A DNA stretch of 64,000 nucleotides from positions 124,001 through 188,000 of the forward strand of contig NZ_DGIR01000027.1 of assembly GCF_002386445.1 (NCBI RefSeq), in the 5' to 3' direction. Shown one piece after another: positions 10,177 through 18,470 of this stretch. The position numbers and the translations under genes were made by a program. Below the pieces are notes generated by a model, which ran no database searches, was not told where the DNA came from, and worked only from the letters and a program-made list of their open reading frames with translations. Each line of letters begins with the position of its first letter. Position 1 is the stretch's first letter. Source of the DNA: Pseudomonas sp. UBA4617 (GTDB lineage Bacteria > Pseudomonadota > Gammaproteobacteria > Pseudomonadales > Pseudomonadaceae).

Positions 10177-10193
10177 CCGGGAAAATTTCCCGG
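10177..10193. promoter_or_regulatory. pedH promoter palindrome
   Basis: CCGGGAAAATTTCCCGG is a perfect 17-bp palindrome 30-46 bp upstream of the pedH start. The GGGAA-N3-TTCCC core is repeated twice in front of pedE and nowhere else that I noticed. Confidence 0.55.
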
Positions 10194-10253
10194 TGTGCCG
10201 AGAATTCTTGGTCGCTGCCTGCTTGCCAACAATTGCCCGCAGTGCGGAGTTTT

Positions 10254-10270
10254 CTAGTTCCTTGGTATGG
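10254..10270. promoter_or_regulatory. ped dyad, site 3 (upstream of pedH)
   Basis: CTAGTTCCTTGGTATGG lies about 115 bp before pedH. It closely parallels TTAGTCCCTTGGTAGTAGG at pedE (site 4). Confidence 0.5.
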
Positions 10271-10314
10271 GGCTGCGCACCAAGGCCTGCGCACGCCATC
10301 TGCGAGCTGGCGCG

Positions 10315-11247
10315 TCAGTCATCGGTGTCGATGCGCCGCAACTGTTGACGCTCGTAGCGGGGATACAGGTGGCTGACACTGCGGATCAACTCATATCGGG
10401 TCAGGCTGATACCGGCGAAACGCTGCGGGATCGGGCTGCGGATCATCTCCGCCATGTCATCGCCACGCGCCGCACCGGCGCGCATCAGCCCGTCCAGCCA
10501 GCCCAGGTAGTCACGCATCTGGGCAAACGGCCGGGCATCACTGGCCAGCGGGCCATGGCCGGGTACCAGCAGCTTCCAGGGCAGCGCCTGCAGGGTATCC
10601 AGGTCATTCAACCAGACCTCCAGCCCCGGACTGTTGGGCGTGGTCAGCGCCCGCTCGTAGAACACCAGGTCACCGGCAAACAGCACGCCGGTGGTTTCAT
10701 CCAGAATCGCCAGATCGGCACCGGTATGCCCGCCTAGCGCCAGCAACCGCAGCCGGTGCCCACCTACCTCATGCATACCTGGCTCGAGCACCCGGGTCGG
10801 CAACACCACCTCGGTGCCGCGCATCCAGTCGCCGACCAGGCGATACATGTTCTCGGCCATGGCCTCGCCCTGCTGGCGCAGCAGCTCGCCGGTGCCGCCC
10901 AGCGCGCCGATCGGCACATCGGCGAAGGCCTGGTTGCCCAGTACATGGTCGGGGTGATGGTGGGTCAACAACACCTCTACCACCGGCTTGTCGGTGGTGG
11001 CGGCGATCGCCCGGCGCAGCGCTTCGCCGTAGCGCTTGGACGGCCCGCTGTCGATCACCACCACCCCGCTGTCGGTGACAATGAACGCGCTGTTGACGAT
11101 GTTGCCGCCGTTGTCCTTGGCGAAATTGGCGGTACTGCCTTCAAGCAGCCAGGTGCCTTCGGCGATCTGTCGAGGCTGCAGGTGATATTCCAGGCCTGCC
11201 TGGGCTGGCAGGCCCAGGCACAGCAGCCATAGCATGAAGCAACGCAT
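10315..11247 (-). CDS. Quinoprotein-associated metallo-beta-lactamase-fold hydrolase
   Basis: The 310-residue secreted protein has a short signal peptide (LWLLCLGLPAQA). It carries the metal motif THHHPDHVLG, a second ligand in GGHTGAD, an Asp in FAGDLVFYE and a late His in VPGHGPL. This architecture is that of the quinoprotein relay system zinc metallohydrolases found beside PQQ alcohol dehydrogenases; their substrate is not known. It is the last gene of the run pedF, MxaJ-like, SoxYZ-like, hydrolase. The start at 11247 has GAGG 8 nt upstream. Confidence 0.88.
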   Translation of the reverse strand: MRCFMLWLLCLGLPAQAGLEYHLQPRQIAEGTWLLEGSTANFAKDNGGNIVNSAFIVTDSGVVVIDSGPSKRYGEALRRAIAATTDKPVVEVLLTHHHPDHVLGNQAFADVPIGALGGTGELLRQQGEAMAENMYRLVGDWMRGTEVVLPTRVLEPGMHEVGGHRLRLLALGGHTGADLAILDETTGVLFAGDLVFYERALTTPNSPGLEVWLNDLDTLQALPWKLLVPGHGPLASDARPFAQMRDYLGWLDGLMRAGAARGDDMAEMIRSPIPQRFAGISLTRYELIRSVSHLYPRYERQQLRRIDTDD

Positions 11248-11288
11248 GTCGGGTGCCTCGGGTCAGTCAGTTGAAAAGGGCAACCTGC

Positions 11289-12050
11289 TCAGGGCAGCGC
11301 CGCCTCGAACCGGTTGCCGCTGTTGTCCTGCAACAGCAAGCGGGTCGGCCCGGGGACCAGGATGTCGAAACCCAGATTGGGGTTTTCGCTGACCGCCGGG
11401 TAAAGCTGCAGGCTGGCCAGGCGCTGGCCGTCCGCGCCTTGCAGCTCGGCATGGTTGAGGAAGAACTCCGGAATGCCGCTGACCAGGCCGTTGTCCATCG
11501 GATGGGCCACCTGCAGGCGCAAGCGGCTGCTGTCGCCGCGCGGGTAGCGCCCGCCCAGCACTTCGCCGAGGTGCTCCTCCCAGCCGGGCTGGGTGCGGAC
11601 CACGCTGGGCGCGGTGCAACCGCCGCCGGCGGCATCGATCAGGGTCGAGCCGACATGCCACAGGCCGTCGCGTGTCAGCACCGCAGCGCGCAGCGGCGTG
11701 GCCTGTTCGATGCGAATGCGGATTGACAACCAGGGCAACACGCGCTCGCCGGGTTCGAAATCGACAATCCGCGGCAACGGGTTGAGCTCGGCCCAGGCCA
11801 GGATCCGCACCACTTCGCCGCTGAATGCCCGCGCGTCGATTTCCAGCGGCACCTGGCGTGCGTCCTCGGCAAACGGTGGCGCCAGCAGCTTGACCCGGTC
11901 ATCGAAGACGAACGCGGCCTGGCCCAGCAGCTGCTTGTGGTAGAAGTCCCACATCACCGACGGCACCGGGTCCGACGTGGCATTCGGTTCGCTGGCCTGG
12001 GCTGCCCAGGGCAACCAGCAGGCCAGCAGGAAAGTCGCTCGCCAATTCAT
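11289..12050 (-). CDS. Quinoprotein dehydrogenase-associated SoxYZ-like carrier protein
   Basis: The 253-residue protein has a signal peptide ending AAQA-S, then a SoxY-like part holding a Cys in AGGGCTAPS, then a SoxZ-like immunoglobulin-fold part (HPMDNGLVSGIPEFFLNHAELQ). In SoxYZ the cysteine arm carries sulfur intermediates; in the quinoprotein-associated family the cargo is unknown. The start at 12050 has AAGGAGCGG upstream. It is co-directional with pedF and 41 bp from the metallohydrolase, so the two probably act together in the periplasm. Confidence 0.85.
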   Translation of the reverse strand: MNWRATFLLACWLPWAAQASEPNATSDPVPSVMWDFYHKQLLGQAAFVFDDRVKLLAPPFAEDARQVPLEIDARAFSGEVVRILAWAELNPLPRIVDFEPGERVLPWLSIRIRIEQATPLRAAVLTRDGLWHVGSTLIDAAGGGCTAPSVVRTQPGWEEHLGEVLGGRYPRGDSSRLRLQVAHPMDNGLVSGIPEFFLNHAELQGADGQRLASLQLYPAVSENPNLGFDILVPGPTRLLLQDNSGNRFEAALP

Positions 12051-12093
12051 GGCCCGCTCCTTGATGGCACGATTATCCAATGAGCCAGCGCTG

Positions 12094-12969
12094 TTACTGA
12101 TACATCTCCGGCACCTCATAGCGCAGGCCGTAACTGGCGTAGATCGCTTTCATCCGTCCTTCGCGGATCAGCGTCTCGAGCGCTTCCTCCAGCGCATAGG
12201 CCAGCTGCCGGTTGCTCTCATGCACCGCCATGCCGATGTCCCAGGCCTGCTTGCCGAGGTTCGGGTAGGCGTTTTCCGCCAGCGCCAGCTGCGCGTCGGC
12301 GGCCTGGTGCAGTTGCCAGTCGACCTCGCCGCGCATGGCCATCACCGCGTCCACCTGGCCAGCCTGCATGGCGCCGAAGGCCTGCTGCACGTTGGGGTAA
12401 TGGTGGGTCCTGGCACTGAGCATGCCGTTGAACACCGAGGTCAGGTAGAACGACGGCACGCTGTCCACCTCGACCCCGATGGGGTGCTGCTGGAACACCG
12501 CGACACTGGCCACCGAGGCCAGGCGGCGACGATCGTAGGCCACTTGCCAGCGCTCCTGCTGATAGGGGCCGAACATCACCACCTGGGCGTTTTCCAGTTC
12601 GCCGACATCGTTGCGCCGCTGTGCGTAGGCGTGGTCGTAGGGCACCCGCATCATCAGGTCGGCCAGCTGCTGGTTGCGCAGCGGGCTGCCGCGCCAGATG
12701 TAGTCGCGCAGGTCGTCGTCGAGCTTTTCCCCGGGCGGCGCCCAGATCAGCTGCAGGCGCACCCCCAGCGCACTGGCCAGGGCCTGCGCCAGCTCCACGT
12801 CGACCCCGCGCGGCTGGCCGTGATCCTCGAAGCTGTAGGGAGCGAAATCCTTGTACACCGCCACCTTCAATTCCCCGGCGGCGATGATCGCGTCGTAGTT
12901 GCGCACCTGCGCCTGGGCTGCCGCGCACCACAGCAGCAGGCCAGTCAACAGCACCGCCAACAGGCGCAT
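12094..12969 (-). CDS. MxaJ/XoxJ-like periplasmic substrate-binding-fold protein
   Basis: The 291-residue protein has a signal peptide ending AAAQA-Q and a family-3 solute-binding fold (LKVAVYKDFAPYSFEDHGQPRGVDVELAQALA). It ends in EALETLIREGRMKAIYASYGLRYEVP. This matches the quinoprotein dehydrogenase-associated putative ABC substrate-binding family that includes MxaJ and XoxJ. There is no cognate permease next to it, so a role as maturation or interaction partner of the dehydrogenase is more likely than transport. The ATG is 5 bp after the pedF stop and has GGAGTG upstream, so translation is coupled to pedF. Confidence 0.88.
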   Translation of the reverse strand: MRLLAVLLTGLLLWCAAAQAQVRNYDAIIAAGELKVAVYKDFAPYSFEDHGQPRGVDVELAQALASALGVRLQLIWAPPGEKLDDDLRDYIWRGSPLRNQQLADLMMRVPYDHAYAQRRNDVGELENAQVVMFGPYQQERWQVAYDRRRLASVASVAVFQQHPIGVEVDSVPSFYLTSVFNGMLSARTHHYPNVQQAFGAMQAGQVDAVMAMRGEVDWQLHQAADAQLALAENAYPNLGKQAWDIGMAVHESNRQLAYALEEALETLIREGRMKAIYASYGLRYEVPEMYQ

Positions 12970-12974
12970 GGCCG

Positions 12975-13436
12975 TCACTCCTCGACGTGCACGCTGTCCA
13001 GGTAGGTGCGTACCGCCCACAGGGCTTCCTGGCTCAGGTAGTCGGCCATCTTCGGCATGTACACCCGGCCGTCGCGAACCGCGCCGTGGCGCACTCGCTC
13101 GACGAACCACTCGTCGCCAGCCTCACCGGCGTCGAGCATGCGCAGGTCCGGGGCGATACCGCCAGACTTCGCTTCCAGGCCATGGCAGGCGGCGCAATTC
13201 TGGTTGTAGGCCGAGGCGCCAATTTCCACGGCCTTATCGTGCTCGGGGGAATCGCGATACGGGTTGACCGCTGCCCAGCCGTCGCCGTCCACGGCTACAC
13301 CGGCATCCTTGACCGGGGTCAGGCCTTGGGTTTCCACAGCCTGGGGCACCACATTGCCATGGGCCCAGACCGTACCGGTCAGCACAGCGCCGGCCAGCAG
13401 GCCTGCAGCAAGCAAGACGTTTCGTTGTGTTGTCAT
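12975..13436 (-). CDS. pedF: Cytochrome c550 (PedF/ExaB), electron acceptor of the quinoproteins
   Basis: The 153-residue precursor has a signal peptide ending TVWAHG. It carries one haem site, CAACH, with a likely Met ligand in VYMPKMADYLS. The length and position next to pedE match cytochrome c550 (ExaB/QedB), which takes electrons from PQQ ethanol dehydrogenase to the terminal oxidase. It is divergent from pedE, with a 253-bp spacer holding the ped dyad and the GGGAA-N3-TTCCC palindromes. It probably leads the pedF-MxaJ-SoxYZ-hydrolase operon. Confidence 0.93.
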   Translation of the reverse strand: MTTQRNVLLAAGLLAGAVLTGTVWAHGNVVPQAVETQGLTPVKDAGVAVDGDGWAAVNPYRDSPEHDKAVEIGASAYNQNCAACHGLEAKSGGIAPDLRMLDAGEAGDEWFVERVRHGAVRDGRVYMPKMADYLSQEALWAVRTYLDSVHVEE

Positions 13437-13540
13437 TGTTATGCCCTCACCATTGCACGCATGGCCTCAACCACAGAGGCCGTGCCGCCATCTTAGGAAC
13501 AGCCTGTACAGCGCCGTATCCTGCTTTGGTGGCCGGGCCT

Positions 13541-13558
13541 TAGTCCCTTGGTAGTAGG
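13541..13558. promoter_or_regulatory. ped dyad, site 4 (pedF/pedE divergent promoter)
   Basis: TAGTCCCTTGGTAGTAGG is the best match to the shared element. It lies 105 bp before pedF and 132 bp before pedE, so it could activate both. Confidence 0.55.
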
Positions 13559-13590
13559 GCATGTGGCGAAGGGCCAAAAGAGGTGCCGGG

Positions 13591-13625
13591 CGGGAACTTT
13601 TCCCGGCCAGCGCGGGAAGTTTTCC
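13591..13625. promoter_or_regulatory. Tandem GGGAA-N3-TTCCC palindromes before pedE
   Basis: CGGGAACTTTTCCCG (13591-13605) and GGAAGTTTTCC (13615-13625) have centres 22 bp apart, about two helical turns. They resemble the single palindrome at the pedH promoter. Confidence 0.55.
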
Positions 13626-13689
13626 GTATCCCGCGACAATCGCCCCAGCTCACCCTGTGCAGGCCAAAACTCCACAGGGAACTGCAACC

Positions 13690-15570
13690 ATGACAACAAC
13701 AACGCTACCTGCCCTTTCCCCTTTGAGCCTGAGCCTGCGGGCCGTGCTGCTGGCCGGCAGCCTGGCCCTGGGCACGGTGGCCACGGCGGCACCTGCGAGC
13801 AACAACGTGACCTGGGAAGATATCGCCAACGATCACCTGACCACCCAGGACGTGCTGCAATACGGCATGGGCACCAATGCCCAGCGCTGGAGCCCGCTGG
13901 CCCAGGTCAATGACCAGAACGTGTTCAAGCTGACCCCGGCGTGGTCCTTCTCCTTCGGCGACGAGAAGCAACGTGGCCAGGAATCCCAGGCCATCGTCAG
14001 CGACGGCGTGGTCTACGTCACCGGCTCCTATTCGCGGGTATTCGCCCTCGATGCGCGGACCGGCAAGCGCCTGTGGACCTACAACCACCGCCTGCCGGAG
14101 AACATCCGCCCGTGCTGCGACGTGGTCAACCGCGGCGCGGCGATCTATGGCGACAAGATCTACTTCGGCACCCTCGACGCGCGGGTAATCGCCCTCGACA
14201 AGCGCACCGGCAAAGTGGTGTGGAACAAGAAGTTCGGCGACCACAGCGCCGGCTACACCATGACTGGCGCCCCGGTACTGATCAAGGACAAGAACAGCGG
14301 CAAGGTGCTGCTGATCCACGGTAGCTCGGGTGACGAGTTCGGCGTGGTCGGCCAGCTGTTCGCCCGCGACCCGGACACCGGCGAGGAAGTGTGGATGCGG
14401 CCGTTCGTGGAAGGCCATATGGGCCGCCTGAACGGCAAGGACAGCACGCCCACCGGCAACGTCAAGGCACCGTCCTGGCCGGATGACCCGACCAGCGAAA
14501 CCGGCAAGGTCGAAGCCTGGAGCCACGGCGGCGGCGCCCCTTGGCAAAGCGCCAGTTTCGACCCCGAGAGCAACACCATCATCGTCGGTGCTGGCAACCC
14601 GGGCCCATGGAATACCTGGGCACGCACCTCGAAGGACGGCAACCCGCACGACTACGACAGCCTGTACACCTCTGGCCAGGTTGGCGTCGACCCGAGCACC
14701 GGCGAGGTGAAATGGTTCTACCAGCACACTCCTAACGATGCCTGGGACTTTTCCGGCAACAACGAGCTGGTGCTGTTCGATTACAAGAACAAGGACGGCA
14801 AGCTGGTCAAAGCCACCGGCCATGCCGACCGCAACGGCTTCTTCTATGTGGTCGACCGCAGCAACGGCAAGCTGCAGAACGCCTTCCCCTTCGTCGACAA
14901 CATCACCTGGGCCAGCCATATCGACCTGAAGACCGGGCGCCCGGTGGAAAACCCCGGCCAGCGCCCGCCCAAGCCGCTGCCAGGGGAAAGCAAAGGCAAG
15001 CCGGTGGAGGTCTCGCCGCCGTTCCTCGGCGGCAAGAACTGGAACCCCATGGCCTACAGCCAGGATACCGGGCTGTTCTACATCCCCGGCAACCAGTGGA
15101 AAGAGGAGTACTGGACCGAGGAAGTGAACTACAAGAAAGGCTCTGCCTACCTGGGGATGGGCTTCCGCATCAAGCGCATGTATGACGACCACGTCGGCAC
15201 CTTGCGTGCCATGGACCCGAGCACCGGCAAGCTGGTGTGGGAACACAAGGAGCCGCTGCCACTGTGGGCCGGGGTGCTGGCGACCAAGGGCAACCTGGTG
15301 TTCACCGGCACCGGTGACGGCTTCTTCAAGGCGTTCGACGCCAAGACGGGCAAGGAGCTGTGGAAGTTCCAGACCGGCAGCGGCATCGTCTCGCCGCCAA
15401 TTACCTGGGAACAGGACGGCGAGCAGTACATCGGCGTGACTGTGGGCTACGGCGGCGCGGTGCCACTGTGGGGCGGCGACATGGCCGAGCTGACCAAGCC
15501 AGTGGCCCAGGGCGGCTCGTTCTGGGTGTTCAAGATCCCCAGCTGGGACAAGCAGACCGCACAACGTTGA
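13690..15570 (+). CDS. pedE: Calcium-type PQQ-dependent alcohol dehydrogenase PedE (ExaA/QedH)
   Basis: The 626-residue precursor has a signal peptide ending VATAA-PA, then a quinoprotein propeller. It has vicinal cysteines C142-C143 in RPCCDV, catalytic D353 in DAWDFSGNNE, and Ser355 where lanthanide enzymes have a second Asp. The SHGGGAPWQSASFDPE and GNPGPWNTW segments are typical of ethanol dehydrogenases such as ExaA. It works in the periplasm with pedF. The ATG at 13690 follows an AGGGAA element; upstream in-frame codons are not preceded by one. Pairing with PedH on the other strand gives the calcium/lanthanide switch described for P. putida. Confidence 0.95.
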   Translation: MTTTTLPALSPLSLSLRAVLLAGSLALGTVATAAPASNNVTWEDIANDHLTTQDVLQYGMGTNAQRWSPLAQVNDQNVFKLTPAWSFSFGDEKQRGQESQAIVSDGVVYVTGSYSRVFALDARTGKRLWTYNHRLPENIRPCCDVVNRGAAIYGDKIYFGTLDARVIALDKRTGKVVWNKKFGDHSAGYTMTGAPVLIKDKNSGKVLLIHGSSGDEFGVVGQLFARDPDTGEEVWMRPFVEGHMGRLNGKDSTPTGNVKAPSWPDDPTSETGKVEAWSHGGGAPWQSASFDPESNTIIVGAGNPGPWNTWARTSKDGNPHDYDSLYTSGQVGVDPSTGEVKWFYQHTPNDAWDFSGNNELVLFDYKNKDGKLVKATGHADRNGFFYVVDRSNGKLQNAFPFVDNITWASHIDLKTGRPVENPGQRPPKPLPGESKGKPVEVSPPFLGGKNWNPMAYSQDTGLFYIPGNQWKEEYWTEEVNYKKGSAYLGMGFRIKRMYDDHVGTLRAMDPSTGKLVWEHKEPLPLWAGVLATKGNLVFTGTGDGFFKAFDAKTGKELWKFQTGSGIVSPPITWEQDGEQYIGVTVGYGGAVPLWGGDMAELTKPVAQGGSFWVFKIPSWDKQTAQR

Positions 15571-15578
15571 CCCTCGGC

Positions 15579-15603
15579 GGGGAGCGGGCCTTCGCCCCTC
15601 CCC
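15579..15603 (+). terminator. Hairpin after pedE
   Basis: GGGGAG-C-GGGC pairs with GCCC-CTCCCC around a CTTC loop, 8 bp after the pedE stop. There is no T-run, so it may only attenuate transcription into the pentapeptide gene or stabilise the 3' end of pedE mRNA. Confidence 0.5.
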
Positions 15604-15634
15604 GTACCGTCACCTTCCTGCCGGGACCTTTGCC

Positions 15635-16294
15635 ATGAACTACCTGCCATTGGCGTTGCTATTGGTACTTTCCCCTACCTTGGCCATGAACGCCGACGAC
15701 GCTGAAAGCGATACCCCCTTGACCATCAACGGCTGCCGGATCGCCGAAGCCAGCCAGTGCCCGGGGGCCGACCTGCGTGGCGCCAACCTGGCCAACCAGG
15801 ACTTGCGCAAGATGAACCTGGCCGGCGCCGACCTGCGCGGTGCCGACCTGCGCCACGCCCGGCTGGACCTGGCCAACCTGGAAAAGGCCCGCCTGCAAGG
15901 CGCCAACCTGACCCGTGCCAGCCTGCAGCAGAGCAACCTGCGCCTGGCCGACCTGAGCGACAGCAAGCTGGTGGCGATCCAGGGCTGGGGCTTGTTCGCC
16001 CAAGGGGCGCAGTTCGCCAAGGCCGACCTTGGTGCGGCCGACCTGGAATTCGCCCGGTTGTCCGGGGCGAAGATGCACCAGGCCAACCTGCGGGCGGCGG
16101 ATCTGGAGATGGCCTGGCTGAGCAAGGCTGATCTGCAGGGGGCGAACCTGGGCGATGCCAACCTGCAGGAGGCCAAGTTCGGCCAGAGCAACCTGGAGGG
16201 CGCCGACCTGCGTGGGGCGCGGCAGCATTACGGGAATTTCCAGGATGCCAACATGCAGGGATGCAAGGGCTGCCCCGAGACCTGGGACAGATGA
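15635..16294 (+). CDS. Secreted pentapeptide-repeat protein
   Basis: The 219-residue protein has a signal peptide (YLPLALLLVLSPTLA). It then has about 25 consecutive A(D/N)Lxx repeats, such as GADLRGANLANQDLRKMNLA, which form a right-handed quadrilateral beta-helix. Single Cys pairs flank the repeats (NGCRIAEASQC and MQGCKGCPE). A pentapeptide-repeat gene next to exaA/pedE is a regular part of this cluster, but its job is unknown. The start lies 64 bp after the pedE stop, so it is probably co-transcribed in part. Confidence 0.85.
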   Translation: MNYLPLALLLVLSPTLAMNADDAESDTPLTINGCRIAEASQCPGADLRGANLANQDLRKMNLAGADLRGADLRHARLDLANLEKARLQGANLTRASLQQSNLRLADLSDSKLVAIQGWGLFAQGAQFAKADLGAADLEFARLSGAKMHQANLRAADLEMAWLSKADLQGANLGDANLQEAKFGQSNLEGADLRGARQHYGNFQDANMQGCKGCPETWDR

Positions 16295-16316
16295 AGGGTC
16301 CGGCGTGACAGGTTCA

Positions 16317-16380
16317 GCGCCTGGGAGACCGAGCGCCGCCCGCGCGGCGCATCGCGAGCTGCGCTCGGTCTCACAGGCGC
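16317..16380. terminator. Long inverted repeat between convergent genes
   Basis: GCGCCTG-GAGACCGAGCG on the left is mirrored by CGCTCGGTCTC-CAGGCGC on the right. It lies between the stops of the pentapeptide gene (+) and pedR2 (-), so it is a likely bidirectional terminator. Confidence 0.65.
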
Positions 16381-16400
16381 CGCATCTGCCAGGCCGAACC

Positions 16401-17039
16401 TCACCCCGCCACCCGCACCACCCCCAAGTCGATCCCCAAATGCACCAGCTCGGCATGTGAACTGACCTGCAGCTTGCTCTTGAGCAAGGTCAGGTGATTG
16501 GACACGGTCTTGGCACTGATGCACAACTGCTCGGCAATCACCCGCACCGGCGTACCCTTGGCCAACATCACGAAAATCTCCAGCTCACGCTGGGTCATGC
16601 TCTGCAAGCGTGGGTCGCCGGCCCCCTGATGCGCAGTGCAGGCAAGCTGGGTGGCCAGCGGTTGCTCGATATAGGCCTGCCCGGCCAGCACCCGCTGCAC
16701 CGCCTCGATCAGCACTTCAGGCGCCGAATTCTTGGTCAGGTAACCCGCGCCCCCCGCGTCCAGCGCCTGGCGTACCAGCGGCAGTTCATCGTGCATGCTG
16801 AAGAACAACACGCGCAGTTGCGGCAAGCGCTGGCGCAGGCGCCGGGTGGTTTCCAGGCCGCTGATACCGGGCAGGCCGAAGTCCATGATCACCAGGTTGG
16901 GCACCTGCTCCTGCACCCGCGCCAGCGCCTCCTCGCCACTGCCCGCCTCGCGCACCTGCACCGTCGGCAGCACCGCCCGCAGCAAGCTGGCATAACCCTG
17001 GCGGACCACGGCGTGGTCATCAACCAACACGATATTCAT
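16401..17039 (-). CDS. pedR2: LuxR/NarL-type response regulator PedR2 (ExaE-like)
   Basis: The 212-residue protein has a receiver domain with acidic pocket D7-D8, phospho-acceptor D53 (VIMDFGLPG) and Lys in YLTKNSAPE. It ends in a LuxR helix-turn-helix (LTQRELEIFVMLAKGTPVRVIAE then CISAKTVSNHLTLLKSKL). It overlaps pedS2 by 4 bp (ATGA), so the pair is translationally coupled. In P. putida PedS2/PedR2 controls the lanthanide-dependent switch between PedE and PedH; assignment here is by synteny and domain type. The GGGAA-N3-TTCCC palindromes, found only at pedE and pedH, are reasonable candidates for its target. Confidence 0.9.
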   Translation of the reverse strand: MNIVLVDDHAVVRQGYASLLRAVLPTVQVREAGSGEEALARVQEQVPNLVIMDFGLPGISGLETTRRLRQRLPQLRVLFFSMHDELPLVRQALDAGGAGYLTKNSAPEVLIEAVQRVLAGQAYIEQPLATQLACTAHQGAGDPRLQSMTQRELEIFVMLAKGTPVRVIAEQLCISAKTVSNHLTLLKSKLQVSSHAELVHLGIDLGVVRVAG

Positions 17040-18313
17040 TGCACCTCCATGGGGATGTTCAAGGCCAGCGCCCAGCCGGCACCCGGGCGGCTGAGGATGC
17101 GCAGTTCACCGCCCAGGCTGCGGGCGCGCTCAGCCATCGAGTGCAGGCCGACCCCGGGGCGCAGCGGCTGCGGCGCGCCGCACCCGTTATCGCGAACCAG
17201 CAGGCGCAAGCCCCTGGCGCTGCGTTGCAGGCGCACCCGCACCTGGCTGGCCGCAGCGTGGCGGGCGACGTTGGTCAACGCCTCCTGCAACAAGCGATAC
17301 AGGTGCGTGCGGCTCGCCCCGGGCAGTGCTGGCAGACGCGCACCGACCCGCAGGCGACAATCGATGCCTTGGCTGGCCTGCCATTGGTTCACCAGCAGGG
17401 CTAAAGCCTCCGCCAGCGGCATGTGTTGCAGCGCCAACGGATACAGGTCATGCACCAAGGCGCGAAACCCCTCCTGCAGGCGCTGACAATCGAGTTCCAG
17501 GGTGCGGCTGGTCTGCTCCACCGCGGTGGGCTGGTCGGCCACCATGCGCAGCAGGCACAGCTGGGCACGGATGCCCGCCAGGTATTGGCCGAGGTCGTCG
17601 TGCAGGGTTTGCGCCAGCTGGGTGCGTTCGCGCTCCTGCACGGCCAGCAGCGCCTGGGTCAGTTGGGCATTGTCGACCCGAGCCTGTTCCAGCGATGCAG
17701 CCATGTGGTTGAAATGCCTGGCCAGCTGGCGTGCCTCCGGCAGGCCAGCCTCGCGCAGGCGCGCGCTCAACTGCCCGCCGGAGACCTGGCGCAAGGCCTG
17801 CAGCAGTTCATCCAGCAAACCCATGCCGCGGCGCACGGCCCAGCGGATGGTCAGCAGGCTCAGCAACAGCGCCAGGCCGCACAGGCCCGCCAACTGTTGC
17901 AGCGAATCGCGGACTTCGTCGATCTCATCCCGCGCATCCACGGCAATCGCTACCCGGCGGCCATCACTCAGCTGCAGCAACCGGGTAGCGTGGTGGCGCT
18001 CGCCGAGCAGGTGGCGGCCAAGCCAGGCATCCACGCCACGCGCCTGCGGCAGCGGCAGCGCTTCATCCGCCGCCAGCCAGTGCACCCGCACGTGGCGCAG
18101 GCTTTGCGTCAACCTTGGCTGCAGGCGCGCGGGGTCGCGCTCGGCGGTATCGCCAAGGTACGCCACTACCGCTTCGGCCGATTGCAACTCGCGCTCGACA
18201 TCGGCCACCGCCTGGTGCAACAGCACCCCGGCACAGGCCAGCATCACCAGCAGGAAAAACACAGTGACGCAAAGGTTGATCCGCCACAGGGCCGACAGGT
18301 CAATCAGGCGCAT
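17036..18313 (-). CDS. pedS2: Membrane sensor histidine kinase PedS2 (ExaD-like)
   Basis: The 425-residue NarX-type kinase has a transmembrane helix near 12-35 and a periplasmic sensor of about 110 residues. A second helix lies at about 143-160, followed by a HAMP region, then the HisKA_3 box QTLHDDLGQYLAGIRAQ with H238. The ATPase domain has RDNGCGAP and GVGLHSMAERARSLGGEL. The periplasmic location of the sensor fits detection of metal or alcohol outside the cytoplasm; the ligand cannot be read from the sequence. It is divergent from the export module, with dyad site 5 in the spacer. Confidence 0.9.
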   Translation of the reverse strand: MRLIDLSALWRINLCVTVFFLLVMLACAGVLLHQAVADVERELQSAEAVVAYLGDTAERDPARLQPRLTQSLRHVRVHWLAADEALPLPQARGVDAWLGRHLLGERHHATRLLQLSDGRRVAIAVDARDEIDEVRDSLQQLAGLCGLALLLSLLTIRWAVRRGMGLLDELLQALRQVSGGQLSARLREAGLPEARQLARHFNHMAASLEQARVDNAQLTQALLAVQERERTQLAQTLHDDLGQYLAGIRAQLCLLRMVADQPTAVEQTSRTLELDCQRLQEGFRALVHDLYPLALQHMPLAEALALLVNQWQASQGIDCRLRVGARLPALPGASRTHLYRLLQEALTNVARHAAASQVRVRLQRSARGLRLLVRDNGCGAPQPLRPGVGLHSMAERARSLGGELRILSRPGAGWALALNIPMEVQ

Positions 18314-18377
18314 GCGCGGTTTTCCTCAGTGTGGCGAGATTGCGGTCCATCGTAAGACCGGGGCCAGCGTGGCGAAT

Positions 18378-18411
18378 TACTACCTTGGTACCGGCCAGGC
18401 GCTACTTTCTG
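18378..18411. promoter_or_regulatory. ped dyad, site 5 (pedS2 / export module spacer)
   Basis: TACTACCTTGGTACC (18378-18392) is followed by a second partial copy, GCTACTTTCTGC (18400-18411). The spacer separates pedS2 (-) from the SBP-like gene (+). Confidence 0.5.
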
Positions 18412-18470
18412 CATATTTCCCCGGCGTGGCGGGCTTCCTATGCTGGCGCCATCTGCCGTGGAGTCGCTCT

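Noticed and set aside
8210..10348. Plus-strand frame of 712 codons opposite pedH
   Set aside because: It mirrors the pedH reading frame, has no recognisable motif, and pedH is unmistakable on the other strand.
13705..15564. Minus-strand frame of 619 codons opposite pedE
   Set aside because: Antisense shadow of pedE, with the usual Val/Ala/Gly/His-biased composition.
17502..18470. Upstream extension of the binding-protein-like gene across pedS2
   Set aside because: The segment is antisense to the kinase and rich in Ser/Arg/Ala. The signal peptide and GGAG define the start at 18471.
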